This document shows positions 35,768 through 47,143 of a DNA stretch of 64,000 bases, in pieces. The DNA lies in contig OZ023187.1 of the NCBI GenBank assembly GCA_963995505.1, positions 1,123,501 to 1,187,500 of the forward strand, written 5' to 3'. The DNA is from Hypericum androsaemum. Taxonomy: Eukaryota; Streptophyta; Magnoliopsida; Malpighiales; Hypericaceae. Every line of letters begins with the position of its first letter. Positions within the stretch are counted from its first letter, which is position 1. Position numbers and translations under genes: made by a program. Below the pieces are notes generated by a model. The model saw only the letters and a list, made by a program, of their open reading frames with translations. It had not been told where the DNA came from and searched no databases.

Positions 35768-36036
35768 TGTTGAGAAATAAGTTCGAAACGAGTAAAACAC
35801 GAGACACAAGAATTACGTGGAAACCCCAAGACGGGGAGAAAACCACGGACAAAGGAGAGTCATCCACTATGCGAGTCAAACAGGTTACAAGGCCTCCGTG
35901 AGGGTTTTCTCTACCTCACAACTCTCGACTACACACAAAAGACCTAGGCATAGGCCAATATATATAGGAGATTATAACTTTACTCTAAATAGGAATAGAA
36001 TACTAATTTGTCTAGAATTTGAGACAAACCCTAACA
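35768..36036 (-). repeat. 5' LTR of the Copia element
   Basis: 269 bp, next to the tRNA-iMet primer-binding site. Pairs with 30790-31058. Confidence 0.93.
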
Positions 36037-36396
36037 TCCGATAAGATTAAGCAAGTTTGGCAAGCTCACTTTCTCATCAAAGCAAAAGCACTTGCGGATG
36101 ACACCTCCGACCGTCTACGCAGGAGGCGTGAGTGGCTTTCGAGAAGAGAGGAAGAGCTTGTAAGAGAGCTGGAAGAAAGAAGAAAAGAGATGGAAGAGGT
36201 CAAGGACCAACAGAAACAGCACCATCGGTACTTGGGTAACGGAATGAAAAGCTTGAGGAAGGAATACGCTGATGCTTTACTAATCAAATGGAAGCCAGCT
36301 ATTGCTCCTATTTTGGAACTCAGAGATCAAATAATGGATGGATCAGACTCCAGGTTTGACCCCAACTATGTCTTAAGAGATACTTACATGAACTAA
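36037..36396 (+). pseudogene. DC1-domain protein copy 1, segment 3 (C-terminal)
   Basis: End of DC1 copy 1. It reads DKIKQVWQAHFLIKAKALAD, a charged coiled-coil stretch rich in Arg/Glu with RREEELVRELEERRKEMEEV, then YLGNGMKSLRKEYADALLIKW and a stop at 36394-36396. Copy 2 has the same order (KIKQVWDAHFLIKAKE, GMKSLRKEYAAALLIKW) but a longer, different tail. This coiled-coil tail lies outside the DC1 modules, and I do not recognise it as a named family. Confidence 0.88.
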
Positions 36397-36627
36397 TGCA
36401 AATTTTTTTCTTTTTCGGAAGTCAGCTTATGAGAAATTTGATGTTGGTTTTTGAATCAAGCATCAGAATTATTGATCAATTGTTACATACCAGGCTGACT
36501 GAACGAGAGATGATCGAGGAGACACCTAATTGGAGAGGGAAACAAGCTATCGACTTCACAAGGAGGAGTTAGCCACACACACGTGAACGTGACTGAGCAC
36601 AGGCAAGGAAGACACGAAGAAGAGAGT
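36397..36627. other. 3' flank of DC1 copy 1
   Basis: No coding signal. Probably the former 3' UTR and downstream DNA of the DC1 pseudogene. Confidence 0.5.
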
Positions 36628-36963
36628 TGTTAGAATTGGTTAGAACAAGTTTGTAACTCCGAAGGTTGAAGATGATGCCATAAACTGATTGCTTATTACG
36701 TAAGTGGTGTACAGACCATGCACCAATCTGTTCTGGAGATCAGATAGCTATGTGGAATGCTCTGCTCAAGAAGAATATTGGAAGACAAGGCAGGAGGGGT
36801 GCTCCGCATTAATTGCAGCAAGTAGCTGTTAAGAGTTTGGCTGCACCTAGCCGTTGCTGACCAACTAGATAATTAACTAGGTTGTTAATCTCTCTTGTAT
36901 ATAAACTGATGAACTAATCATTGATTAATAAGATGAACTACACATCCTATTTGGATTCTTTCA
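36628..36963 (+). repeat. Possible solo LTR (Copia-type)
   Basis: 336 bp bounded by TGTTAGAATTGG and TTGGATTCTTTCA, with a GTATATAAACTG box near its 3' part, in the style of short plant Copia LTRs. No internal region or second LTR is present, and no clean 5-bp target duplication is seen (AGAGT and AAGAA flank it). Tentative. Confidence 0.45.
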
Positions 36964-36997
36964 AAGAAGCTGCATGGGTTTGTTGGCTACTGGCTAT

Positions 36998-38580
36998 TGT
37001 TGATATAGATGTCCTAGAGACAATCGATATAAGGACATTATTCTTGATCATATTCAGTTATATTATTAATGTGCATTAATAATATTCGGCATTACATAAA
37101 TGAATATAATATTTGATTTTTTGCATATATTCATGTTTATGTTCCCATGAACTAGTGTTGTCATTGAGAATGTGAGATCTCAGATGACTATGCACGTAGT
37201 TCTTAAATAGCCACAATCAATAATCATCGAGAATGAGATATCGATGATGCGATTGAGATTGGTGTGCGATCTGCATCATATCCTTAGAGGATGTAGTGGT
37301 TCTCACAACTACGAGATACTAGGTATTTCATGATGGATGCACAGATACTTTGGAGAGTATTGGCATACCCGACCGAGAAACTGTTTGGTATATTCTATTT
37401 ACGTGTCTACGGGAATATCGGTTTGTGGAGTAGTTTGATAGTCCTCTGACTTGAGGTCAATACGCATGACATGTACGAAGTGATGGACTTTGATCATGAC
37501 TAACGCTTGCACTTCTGAGGGGGTACATACGACATGTATTTGGTACATCACGAAGTGCATGTGCGTGGTAGTTGAGCCAATAATAGGATTCATTCCTCAA
37601 ATAGACTTGGAGAGAATACTTGTTTTCTCATAACTAATTGGATCGTTAGTCATTGGCCAATGCACGTCACTTTTGGAATGGTGTCTAAAAGTGACATTAT
37701 GATCAATTATTAGAACGAGATAATATGATTAAGTTATTTGAATAGACATTTAATCATGTTCAAGACTTAATCGAGTATTCGCGAATGAAAGGACCGTGTT
37801 ACTGTGAGCTTCACATTACAGGTAGTTGCAGTATCCTCGCAACGTACCTCATATGTTGAGATTGTCTGATCTATTGTCTAGGGTTCGACTAAGACCATTA
37901 GTTCGACTAATCGCTTGACATGTGATGGCCTATGGGTCACACAACAAGTAGTCTTAGTTTACGAATTGAAGTTGGTTAGATTAAACATTGATTTGATCAA
38001 GAATATTTAATCTATAGAGAAATATTATAATTCTATTAGATGAAATTATAATTATAATTATTTAATTAAGTTAGATTTAATTAAATACTAATATGTATAG
38101 TAAAATCTATTAGATGTTGGACATATTGACTGGGTCAAGAAAATAATAGAATGGGCTTGGAGGCCCAAAAGGGAAGTCAATGTTGGAAGCCACTAAGGGC
38201 TTCCAACCTTGCCTCCTGCGAAACTTACTCCTAAAAGGGTAAGAGTTGGTTAATTATTTTACTATATATACATGTGTGGGTATCAAGGATTTTTACACAG
38301 AAATTCATTAACCTAGATACAAGACACATATTTTCTCTAGTTTCTTCGATAAAGAATTCTCCTAGCAAATTTTCAAAGATTTCAACTGTCAAGGAGTTCG
38401 TAGACGAGGACTACGTGGATACCATAGTTGAAGATTCGATCTACAACGCACTGTAAGAATTCTCTAACTATGTTGTTATCTTGATTTTATGTTATACAGC
38501 CATGATCAGATTCGGTGTTGGTGAAAAAATTTTAACTTCCGCTGCTGCGAGCCTAGGGTTCATATTTATAAAACCCAACA
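36998..38580 (+). repeat. 5' LTR of the long-LTR Copia element
   Basis: 1,583 bp, matching 43769-45350 with only scattered differences. ORFs within it also occur in the 3' LTR and are not genes. Confidence 0.93.
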
Positions 38581-40125
38581 GTGGTATCAGAGCTTCAGGC
38601 TGATTTTATGGCTGTATACATAAATATCTGTGTTATTCGATTTTATATATACTACTGGTACATATAAATATATAAATAAATAGAAAGTAAATCGTCAACG
38701 ACGATGGGTACCACGCGCCATGGATCCGTGATCGGCGACCACTGACGAGCTCGGCTCATCGTGGATGTCGTCATGGTGCCGACGAAGTCGACCGGATCGA
38801 CACAAGCGACGAGGAGTCGTCAAGCCATTTTCGGACTCGGTCCGCGGCTCAACGACACCGCCATCCATTCACCGATTCACAGAGTTCGGGTACCACCGTC
38901 GTGCTCACCTTGCTACATGAGACATCGTGGTACCGGCGGTGACGACCGGTATGGCGCCGACGGAGAGAACGAAGTTTTCGAAGCTTCGGCGTCAATTTTG
39001 GGTCGAAAGGTTTTTGACCCAATCCCGGCCGCCACGCGCAGAAATCCTGCGGTCTAGGACCACCGGCGAACTCGCCAGGTTGCGGGCTTAGCTTGGCGAC
39101 TGGCGGTGTCGGCCGGAGCGTTGCCAATAGGTTGATGGTGGTCAGGGACTAATCTGCAAATTGTCCAGGGGCTTGCTATTGGAAATTTGATGTTCTGTAG
39201 GGGCCTCTGTGCAAATTAGTGAAATTTGAAATTGCAGATATGCCCCTGGGACATTTCTATAATTTTGGCCTTTATGGTTAATTATAGTATGGTACCTGGT
39301 TTAATCATTCAATTGCAATTTGGTCCCTAGTTAATTACAGGGACTTATTTGTAATTTTTTAGTATGGAAAATTATAGTTTGGTCCTCGGATGTTTCTGTA
39401 ATTTTTTGAGACAGCTGGCAAATTACTTTTTGATCCCTGTAATTAATTCTAAAATTGTAATTAGGTCTCTAGACTGAACTGAAAATAATGAATTAGATTC
39501 TAATAACTGTTTACATTTAATTTTATGAGTTGGATCTCATAGAATATTATGTGAACTAGAAATAGATCTTGTTTGAGCAAGTTAAATACCCCGATATAAA
39601 ATGTTCCTCAAACTTAAATATGGTTTTCATTTAGAATGAATGATGTCTTCCGTCATAATTAAGAGAAACGTTAGATTTTGTTCTATGGTATTTAAGACCA
39701 AAGTCTTTTGCTTGGAACTACGTCTTATGGAACTCTTATAGGGACATGTAGATGTCGTCGTGTGATGGTTGTAAACCACCTAAGTTATTTCACTAGCCAA
39801 AGCAAGGAAATAATGATGGGACATCAATTGGACTGGGTCCGATAACTAGGAATTGTATGAACTATAATTGATTTGGAGACCTACCAGTTATGCTGTTACA
39901 ATCACCAGCCAAAGCAGGGGTTGTGATAGTAGGAATGTGGATCCTAGTCCATTAAGATTTATATTAGATATAAATTCGTACTCTTCCGATGAGGTCGTTA
40001 AGTATGTGAAAATAATGGAGACAAAATAAAGCTAAAGGCCTTATTTATTTTGATTGCTGAACGATGATCATAGGAATTATGTGTTTTTAATTCCCATTTT
40101 AATTTATTTTCTTAGGTGTGTTGAA
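38581..40125 (+). other. Leader of the long-LTR Copia element
   Basis: About 1.5 kb between the primer-binding site and gag. The first part (about 38690-39130) is GC-rich with an open frame at 38761-39057 lacking known motifs. The rest is AT-rich with repeated phrases of the type GGTCCCTAG. Confidence 0.6.
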
Positions 40126-43100
40126 ATGGCTAACATGTCGTTGAGATTTGTATCGGAATCGAACAGGTTGGCTGGGCCAAATTTTCTGGATTGGCACCAA
40201 AACATGCGTTTGATGCTAAGGCAAGAAAGGATTGAGTATGTGTTATACACAACCATCCCTGTTATCCCTGCGGCTGATTCTTCTGAACTTGTTATGTTTG
40301 ACGTAGAAGCTCAAAAGAAGCATCAGGATGATGCAAAACATGCGCAGTGTGTAATGTTGCTTGGTACGGTTAGGCCTAAGCTGCATAACATGCTTAAGAC
40401 TTTTGAAGACACTTCTTCGAAGAAAAGGAATATGCTCATGGTGGGCTCCTCTTCTAGCTTTGCACTTAAAGGCAGAAAGAAGCAGAAGAATAAGGCTAAG
40501 AATAGTTCTAAGCCAAAGTTCCTTAAACCTAAAGGTGGTATTCAAAAGAAATAGTGGGTAGATAAGGATGTGTTCCTCCACTGGAAGGAGAAGGGGAAAT
40601 GGAAGAGAGACTGCAAAGTTCTTGCTGCTAAGAATAGGGCACTAGGTGTCTCTAGCTCCGGAACAGGTATGTTTGTTATTGAGATAAATATGTCCACTAA
40701 TAGAACTGACTGCTGGGTATTAGATATCGCATGTGGCTTACACATTTGTACGAATGTGGAAGGTCTCAAAGACAGCTGGACAGTTAGACCGGGTGAAGTC
40801 GCCATATGCGTTAGAAATGGAGCACGAGTTGCTGCTAAACGCGTAGGGATATATAGTATAGACTTACCCAGTGGGTATAGACTCGAACTTAATAATTGTT
40901 ATTTTGTTCCATCTATTACCAGAAATATTATTTCCTTTCCGATGTTAGACATTGAAGATTTTTTCTTCCATTTTTCTAAAAGTAGTTGCTGCTTCTCAAA
41001 AAATGGTATTGTTTATGGAAATGCCTTTCTTTTGAATGGTTTATACTTGTTAAATAGTGGACATGATGTTCTTAATGTGCAAAAAAAGAAGCTCAAATTA
41101 AGTAATCAGGAAAATTTCACCTTCTTATGGTATTGTAGACTTGGTCATGCCAATGAGAAAAGAATTGCAAGGTTAAGAAAGTTAGACTACTTAACCCCAT
41201 TTGACTTTGAGTCTTATGGAAATTGTGAATCTTGTCTCAAAGGTAAAATGACTAACAAACCCTTTACTGGGAAAGGGGTAAGAGCCAAAGAAGTGCTAGA
41301 GCTGGTTCACAGCGACGTGTGTGGGCCACTATCCACTCTAGCAAGGGGTGGTTTCAGATACTTTATTACCTTTACCGATGACCTCTCTAGGTATGGATAT
41401 GTGTATCTCATGAAACACAAATCTGAGGCCTATGAGAAGTTTAAGGAATATAAGACAGAAGTAGAGAAACAGCTTGGGAAGAGTATTAAGACTCTTCGAT
41501 TAGATCGAGGAGGTGAATACCTTAGCCAAGAGTTCCTGGATTATTTAAAGTTATATGGGGTCCAATCACAATGGACACCTTCCAGAATACCACAAATGAA
41601 TGGTGTGTCCAAAAGGAGGAACCGAACCCTGTTAGATATGGTAAGGTCCATAATGAGTTTCTCCTCTCTTCCAACATTTTTTTGGGGTTACGCACTCCAA
41701 ACCTCAATCTACATTCTGAATAGGATCCCATCTAAATCAGTTGAAAGTACACCATACGAGTTATGGTGTGGAAAGAAGCCATTATTCTTACATATCAAGA
41801 CGTGAGGTTGCCCTGCGTATGTGAAGAAGATGCTCACTGATAAGCTGGAATCCAAAGGTGAAAAAGGTTACTTTGTGGGATATCCTAAGGAAACAAAAGG
41901 ATATTATTTCTATCTCCCTGAGAAACAAAAGGTTCATTTTTAGATAGGCAATATTCCTTGAAAATGACTATGTCTTTAAAGGACAAGGTCGTAGAAAGGT
42001 AGAGCTTGAAGAAATTCAAGAACCACAAGGTAATGCTGAGGCTGAGGACTTGTCAGATAACCACGACAAGGAATCAGTGGGAGCATTCAGTGACTCTCAT
42101 GGTGGGAGTCTTTCACTAGGTGATAGTCTTCCAGCCAGTGAGAGTGTAGTTAGGGATAACTCGCATGCACAAGATACCTCAATGAGACTGAATGAGAATA
42201 ATTTGGACATTGTTCAATCTCCTACTCAGGAAACGCGCGAAAGTATTGCTCCTGAGAATTCTCCTGGCATTGATCAGATCATTGCAGAAGAACCTCTTCA
42301 CAATCAGAATGAACAGCCTGCATAAACGCAACTCCGTAAGTCTACTAGGATTCATCGTCCACCCGTCAAGTTTACTTTTCTCTTGGAGGAACATGATGAT
42401 GTGGAAATCCCGAATAAGAATGAACCTAAGACTTATGCTGAAGCGATGTTAGACATCAATTCAGGGAGGTGGCTAGAGGCCATGAAATCTGAGATGGACT
42501 CGATGTATACAAATTAAGTCTGAGACTTGGTAGAATTGTCTGAAGGGGTTAGACCTATCGGCTGCAAATGGGTCTTCAAGAAGAAGACCGATGCAGATGG
42601 CAAAATGCAAACCTATAAGGTTAGGTTGGTGGCAAAGGGTTATAAGCAATGCGAAGGCATTGATTATGACAAGACCTTTTCACCAGTTGCAAAGATCAAG
42701 TCCATTCGGATTTTACTTGCTATAGCTGCATACTATGATTATGACATTTGGCAGTTGGATGTCAAAATGACTTTCCTTAATGGAAATCTCGAGGAGCGTG
42801 TGTTTATGACACAGCCAGAAGGTTTTGTATCCAAGTCAAATTCACAATTAGTATCCAAGCTACAAAGGTCTATTTATGGATTAAAGTAAGCTTCTAGGAG
42901 TTAGAATATCTGTTTTGACGAAGCTATCAAATCGTTTGACTTCGTTAGAAATGTGCAAGATCTATGTGTTTATCGAAAGTGCCAAGGAGATAAGACTGTT
43001 CTCATTATCATATATATTGCTGACATATTGATTCTGGAAAACAGTATCCCGCTAATGCAATCCGTGAAGGATTGGCTGTCCAAGACCTTTATGATGAAAG

Positions 43101-43720
43101 ACTTGGGTGAAGCCTACTACGTCCTTGGAATAAAGATTTATAGAGATAGATCTAAAAGGATGTTGGGGCTGTCACAATCCACATACATAGACAAGGTACT
43201 AAAGCGTTTTAAAATGGAGGACTCTAAGAGAGGTTACCTGCCAGTGAATCATGGGATTAAGCTGTCAAAGAAGGATTGTCCTTCTGAAGAAGCAGAAATC
43301 GAGCACATGGAAGGTATCTCATACGCATCTGCGATTGGATCAATCATGTACGCCATGACTTGCACTAGACCCGATGTGGCCTACGCTGTTAGTATCACTG
43401 GTAGATACCAGAAGAACCCAGGTGAACATCACTGGGTTGCTGTTAAGAACATTCTAAAATATCTTAGACGAATTAAAGAATGTTTCTTACTCTATGGTGG
43501 GCAGCCAAAACTTGTGGTAACTGGGTTTACCGACCATGACTGATTGTGATGACTTCCAAGTCACAATCGATGTATGGCTTCATACTTAATGACAGAATAG
43601 TGAGCTGGAATAGTTCCAAGCGAGACACGACCGCGGATTCAACAACCGAAATAAAATTAGAACAAATTCCTACAAAGGATAACCTGGCTGATCCTTTCAC
43701 CAAACTAGACACTTTGAGAG
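40126..43720 (+). pseudogene. Copia gag-pol with lost catalytic residues
   Basis: Gag (40126-40553) begins MANMSLRFVSESNRLAGPNF and has an internal deletion between LHNMLKTFEDTS and a lysine-rich tail. Pol follows: protease-like [12 protein letters not shown] (the active-site DS is replaced), GAG-pre-integrase [12 protein letters not shown], and integrase with HSDVCGPL and [10 protein letters not shown]. The third catalytic Glu is replaced by Lys ([12 protein letters not shown]). The RT motif reads IYIADILIL instead of YVDD. Stops lie at about 40553, 41803, 42323, 42517 and 42887. RNase H is reduced to a remnant near 43530-43720. Encoded enzymes would be inactive. Confidence 0.9.
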
Positions 43721-43768
43721 TCTAGGTGTTAGACATATGGGTGATTGGCTCTAGGCCAAGTGGGAGAT

Positions 43769-45350
43769 TGTTGGTATAGATGTCCTAGAGACAATCGATA
43801 TAAGGACATTATACTTGATCATATTCAGTTATATTATTAATGTGCATTAATAATATTCGGCATTACATAAATGAATATAATGTTTGATTATTTGCATATA
43901 TTCATGTTTATGTTCCCATGAACTAGTGTTGTCATTAAGAATGTGAGATCTCAGATGACTATGCACGTAGTTCTTAAATAGCCACAATCAATGATCATCG
44001 AGAATGGAATATCGATGATGCGATTGAGATTGGTGTGCGATCTGTATCATATCCTTAGAGGATGTAGTGGTTCTCACAACTATGAGATACTAGGTATTTC
44101 ATGATGGATGCACAGATACTTTGGAGAGTATTGGCATACCCGACCAAGAAACCGTTTGGTGTATTCTATTTACATGTCTACGGGAATATCAGTTTGTGGA
44201 GTAGTGTGATAGTCCTTTGACTTAAGGTCAATATGCATGACATGTACGGAGTGATGGACTTTGATCATGACCAACACTTGCACTCCTGCGGGGTAGATAC
44301 GGCATGTGTTTGGTACATCACGAAGTGCATGTGCGTGGTAGTTGAGCCAAGAATAGGATTCATTACTCAAATAGATTTGGAGAGAATACTTATTTTCTCA
44401 TAACTAATTGGATCGTTAGTCATTGGCCAATGCACGTCACTTTTAGAATGGTGTCTAAAAGTGACAATATGATCAATTAGTAGAATGAGATAATATGATT
44501 AAGTTATTTAAATAGACACTTACTCATGTTCAAGACTTAATCGAGTATTCGCGAATGAAAGGACCGTATTATTGTGAGCTTCACATTACAAGTAGTTGCA
44601 GTATCCTCGCAACGTACCTCATATGTTGAGATTGTCTGGTCTATTGTCTAGGGTTCGACTAAGACTATTAGTTCGACTAATCGCTTGACATGTGAGGGCT
44701 TATGGATCACACAACAAGTATTCTTAGTTTACGAATTGAAGTTGGTTAGATTAAATATTGATTTGATCAAGAATATTTAATCTATAGAAAAATATTATAA
44801 TTCTATTAGATAGAATTATAATTATAATTATTTAATTAAGTTAGATTTAATTAAATACTAATATGTATAGTAAAATCTATTAGATGTTGGACATATTGAC
44901 TGGGTCAAGAAAATAATAGAATAGGCTTGGAGGCCCAAAAGGGAAGTCAATATTGGAAGCTACTAAGGGCTTCCAACCTTACCTCCTGCGAAACTTACTC
45001 CTAAAATGGTAGGAGTTGGTTAATTATTTTATTATATATACATGTGTGGGTATCAAAGATTTTTACACAGAAATTCATTAACCTAGATACAAGACACATA
45101 TTTTCTCTAGTTTCTTCGATAAAGAATTCTCCTAGCGAATTCTCGAAGATTTCAACTGTCAAGGAGTTCGTAGACGAGGACTACGTGGATACCATAGTTG
45201 AGGATTCAATCTACAACGCACTATAAGAATTCTCTAACTATGTTGTTATCTTGATTTTATGTTATACAATCATGATCAGATTCGGTGTTGGTAAAAAAAT
45301 TTTAACTTCCGTTGCTGCGAGCCTAAGATTCGTATTTATAAAACCCAACA
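43769..45350 (+). repeat. 3' LTR of the long-LTR Copia element
   Basis: 1,582 bp partner of 36998-38580, preceded by the purine tract. Confidence 0.93.
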
Positions 45351-45351
45351 G

Positions 45352-45585
45352 ATTCTTTAAGTTTGCCGCTTGAATTAATCGGCACTGGTGCATTACATGA
45401 GGAATAGGAAACGCTTTGGAGATCAAAGGAAGTACGTCACGGAAAGCTAGTAGCAAAAAGAGGAAGGAGATCAAGAACGTCATCAGAAGTACCGGGCGAC
45501 TTGAATGAAGAGCTTGAGAAAGAGAAGTATATGAGGATGCTTTTTCTCATCAAATGGAAGCCTGCTGGCATTGATCTTGTCTAGA
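45352..45585 (+). pseudogene. DC1-family C-terminal fragment (third copy)
   Basis: Directly after the Copia 3' LTR, the plus strand reads, with frameshifts and stops, a diverged version of the DC1 C-terminal region. DQERHQKY, MKSLRK and FLIKWKPAG match HHKYAGDGMKSLRK and LLIKWKPAS at 63700-63785. Nothing upstream of the Copia element continues it, so the rest of this copy is lost. It indicates the locus once held at least three DC1 genes or gene ends. Confidence 0.75.
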
Positions 45586-46782
45586 GCCAAAGCAACCATT
45601 CGATGAATCACGCGACATAATACACCAGTGCCGATTTTCTGAAGAGAGATTTTCTGTTTTTATTGGACTCTAGTCCATTGGCTTCATTGTGTGAGAATTA
45701 TAGAAATCACAAATCTTATTTTGGTTTTGGCTTGTATTATCATTTGACGATGAGTCAAGTCTGCAATAGAACTGTGTTCAAAGGCTGAGACCCAACCAAG
45801 AAAAGAATAGCAAGAGCAGAGAATCGAATAGACGAAGATAAGGAAGGGAGTCATCCAGGATTCCCGCCTAGATTCACAGACTACTAACTACCAATCCTGC
45901 ACCTAACCAGAAGCTGAGTGCTGGTTTCTACATGAACAACTCAAAAGTTATCTAAATATGGCATTTCTTGAAAAATTAGAAGCTAATTAACGGATTTCAA
46001 TTTTTTTTATGTCAAAACCACATCGCATTCGTGGGACCTGTACCGGATCAACTAACTGATTCGAGTCGGGTTCAACTGTAAAAGACGATAAATCTCTCCC
46101 TACCGAATATAAATCGAAGCAGCATTCTCTAAATTCATGATAGTAGATAAATAGTTGAGGGTTAGGCTTCACCTGAACCTAACTTGTGAGATGAAGACGA
46201 AACGGTCACCTGATAATACACTTCCCGCGCTGCCTCCGCCACTTGGACGGAACGGGGCGTTTTGGGAGGGAAAATGAGTTTTGGGCTTGGATTTTATAAG
46301 CAATGGGAAATTCAGGAAGGAAGGGGCCGGGGTTTTTGTTCTGCTGTGAACGTGGGTCGGTTACTTCTAAGTATATTAGGCCTTGGGCCCATTTGTGTCA
46401 CCAATCACCATCTAACTATGACATGGTAAACCTTTGGTATTTAAAGTTGATGGGACCTTAAATGCGGTCTTCACTCTTTTCAATGATTTTCTTGAAATAA
46501 AGATCAAATAGTACTCTTTATTTATTCAAAAAATCCAACACATACTATGTACATAAAATTGGTCAACTTAATCCTTTCTTCTCTAAACAGACCAATTAAA
46601 CACTTTGTAATCATCTTTCGGTTGATGACATAATCATCCTACATCGTATATTTGTCATATTAAATACACCACATTAGCCTAAAATAATCTTCTCCATGGA
46701 CGACGCAAGCCCCAACCTCTTACAACCTCTTACAACCACAAAGGTCTGCCCCTCCGTGAACAACAACATAACATACATATAA
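45586..46782. other. Intergenic, no gene seen
   Basis: About 1.2 kb of AT-rich DNA with a short GC-rich patch near 46225-46275 and a TTGGGCCCAT motif near 46383. Short open frames have no recognisable features. Confidence 0.55.
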
Positions 46783-46787
46783 TAGCT

Positions 46788-47060
46788 TGTTGAGAAATAA
46801 GATCGAAACGAGTAAAACACGAGACACAAGAATTACGTGGAAATCCCAAGACGGGGAAAAAACCACGGGCAAAGGAGAGTCGTCCACTATGTGAGTCCAA
46901 TCGGTTACAAGGCCTCCGTGAGGGTTCTCTCTACCTCACAACTCTCAACTAGTATAAATAAGACCTAGGCATAGGCCGTATATATATAGGAGACTAGTAC
47001 TCTATTCTGATCAGGAAATAGAGTCCTACTCTAATTAGGAATTTGGAACAATCCCTAACA
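46788..47060 (-). repeat. 3' LTR of the second Copia copy
   Basis: 273 bp partner of 51739-52010. Confidence 0.94.
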
Positions 47061-47143
47061 AATCTCCACCTTGGACCAAATTCTATGACTCCAACATCAA
47101 CATTTTCTCTACCTTCACCACCAGCCCCTAAGGGCTATCAGCA

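Larger units (their letters stand above)
30790..36036 (-). mobile_element. Ty1/Copia element (Tnt1-94-like), inserted in DC1 copy 1
   Basis: 5.25 kb with 269-bp LTRs at 30790-31058 and 35768-36036. In minus orientation the LTRs run TGTTAGGG to TCTCAACA. The primer-binding site TGGTATCAGAGC (tRNA-iMet, reverse complement at 35753-35764) adjoins the right-hand LTR. The left target site reads TCACC (30785-30789) and the right side TCCG, consistent with a TCACC duplication that lost two bases. Coding remnants cover 31141-35102. The element belongs to the same family as 46788-52010 but has more stops. Confidence 0.93.
36998..45350 (+). mobile_element. Ty1/Copia element with long LTRs
   Basis: 8.35 kb with LTRs 36998-38580 and 43769-45350 (TGTTGRTATAG to AACCCAACA), a tRNA-iMet primer-binding site right after the 5' LTR (38581 onward, GTGGTATCAGAGC), and a purine tract (CAAGTGGGAGA) before the 3' LTR. 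The flanking 5-mers (GCTAT and GATTC) do not match, so the target duplication has decayed or the ends come from recombination. The coding region (40126-43720) has lost catalytic residues. The LTRs are still very similar. Confidence 0.92.

Noticed and set aside
38761..39127. Plus- and minus-strand frames in the Copia leader as genes
   Set aside because: GC-rich leader sequence without recognisable domain, inside a retroelement.
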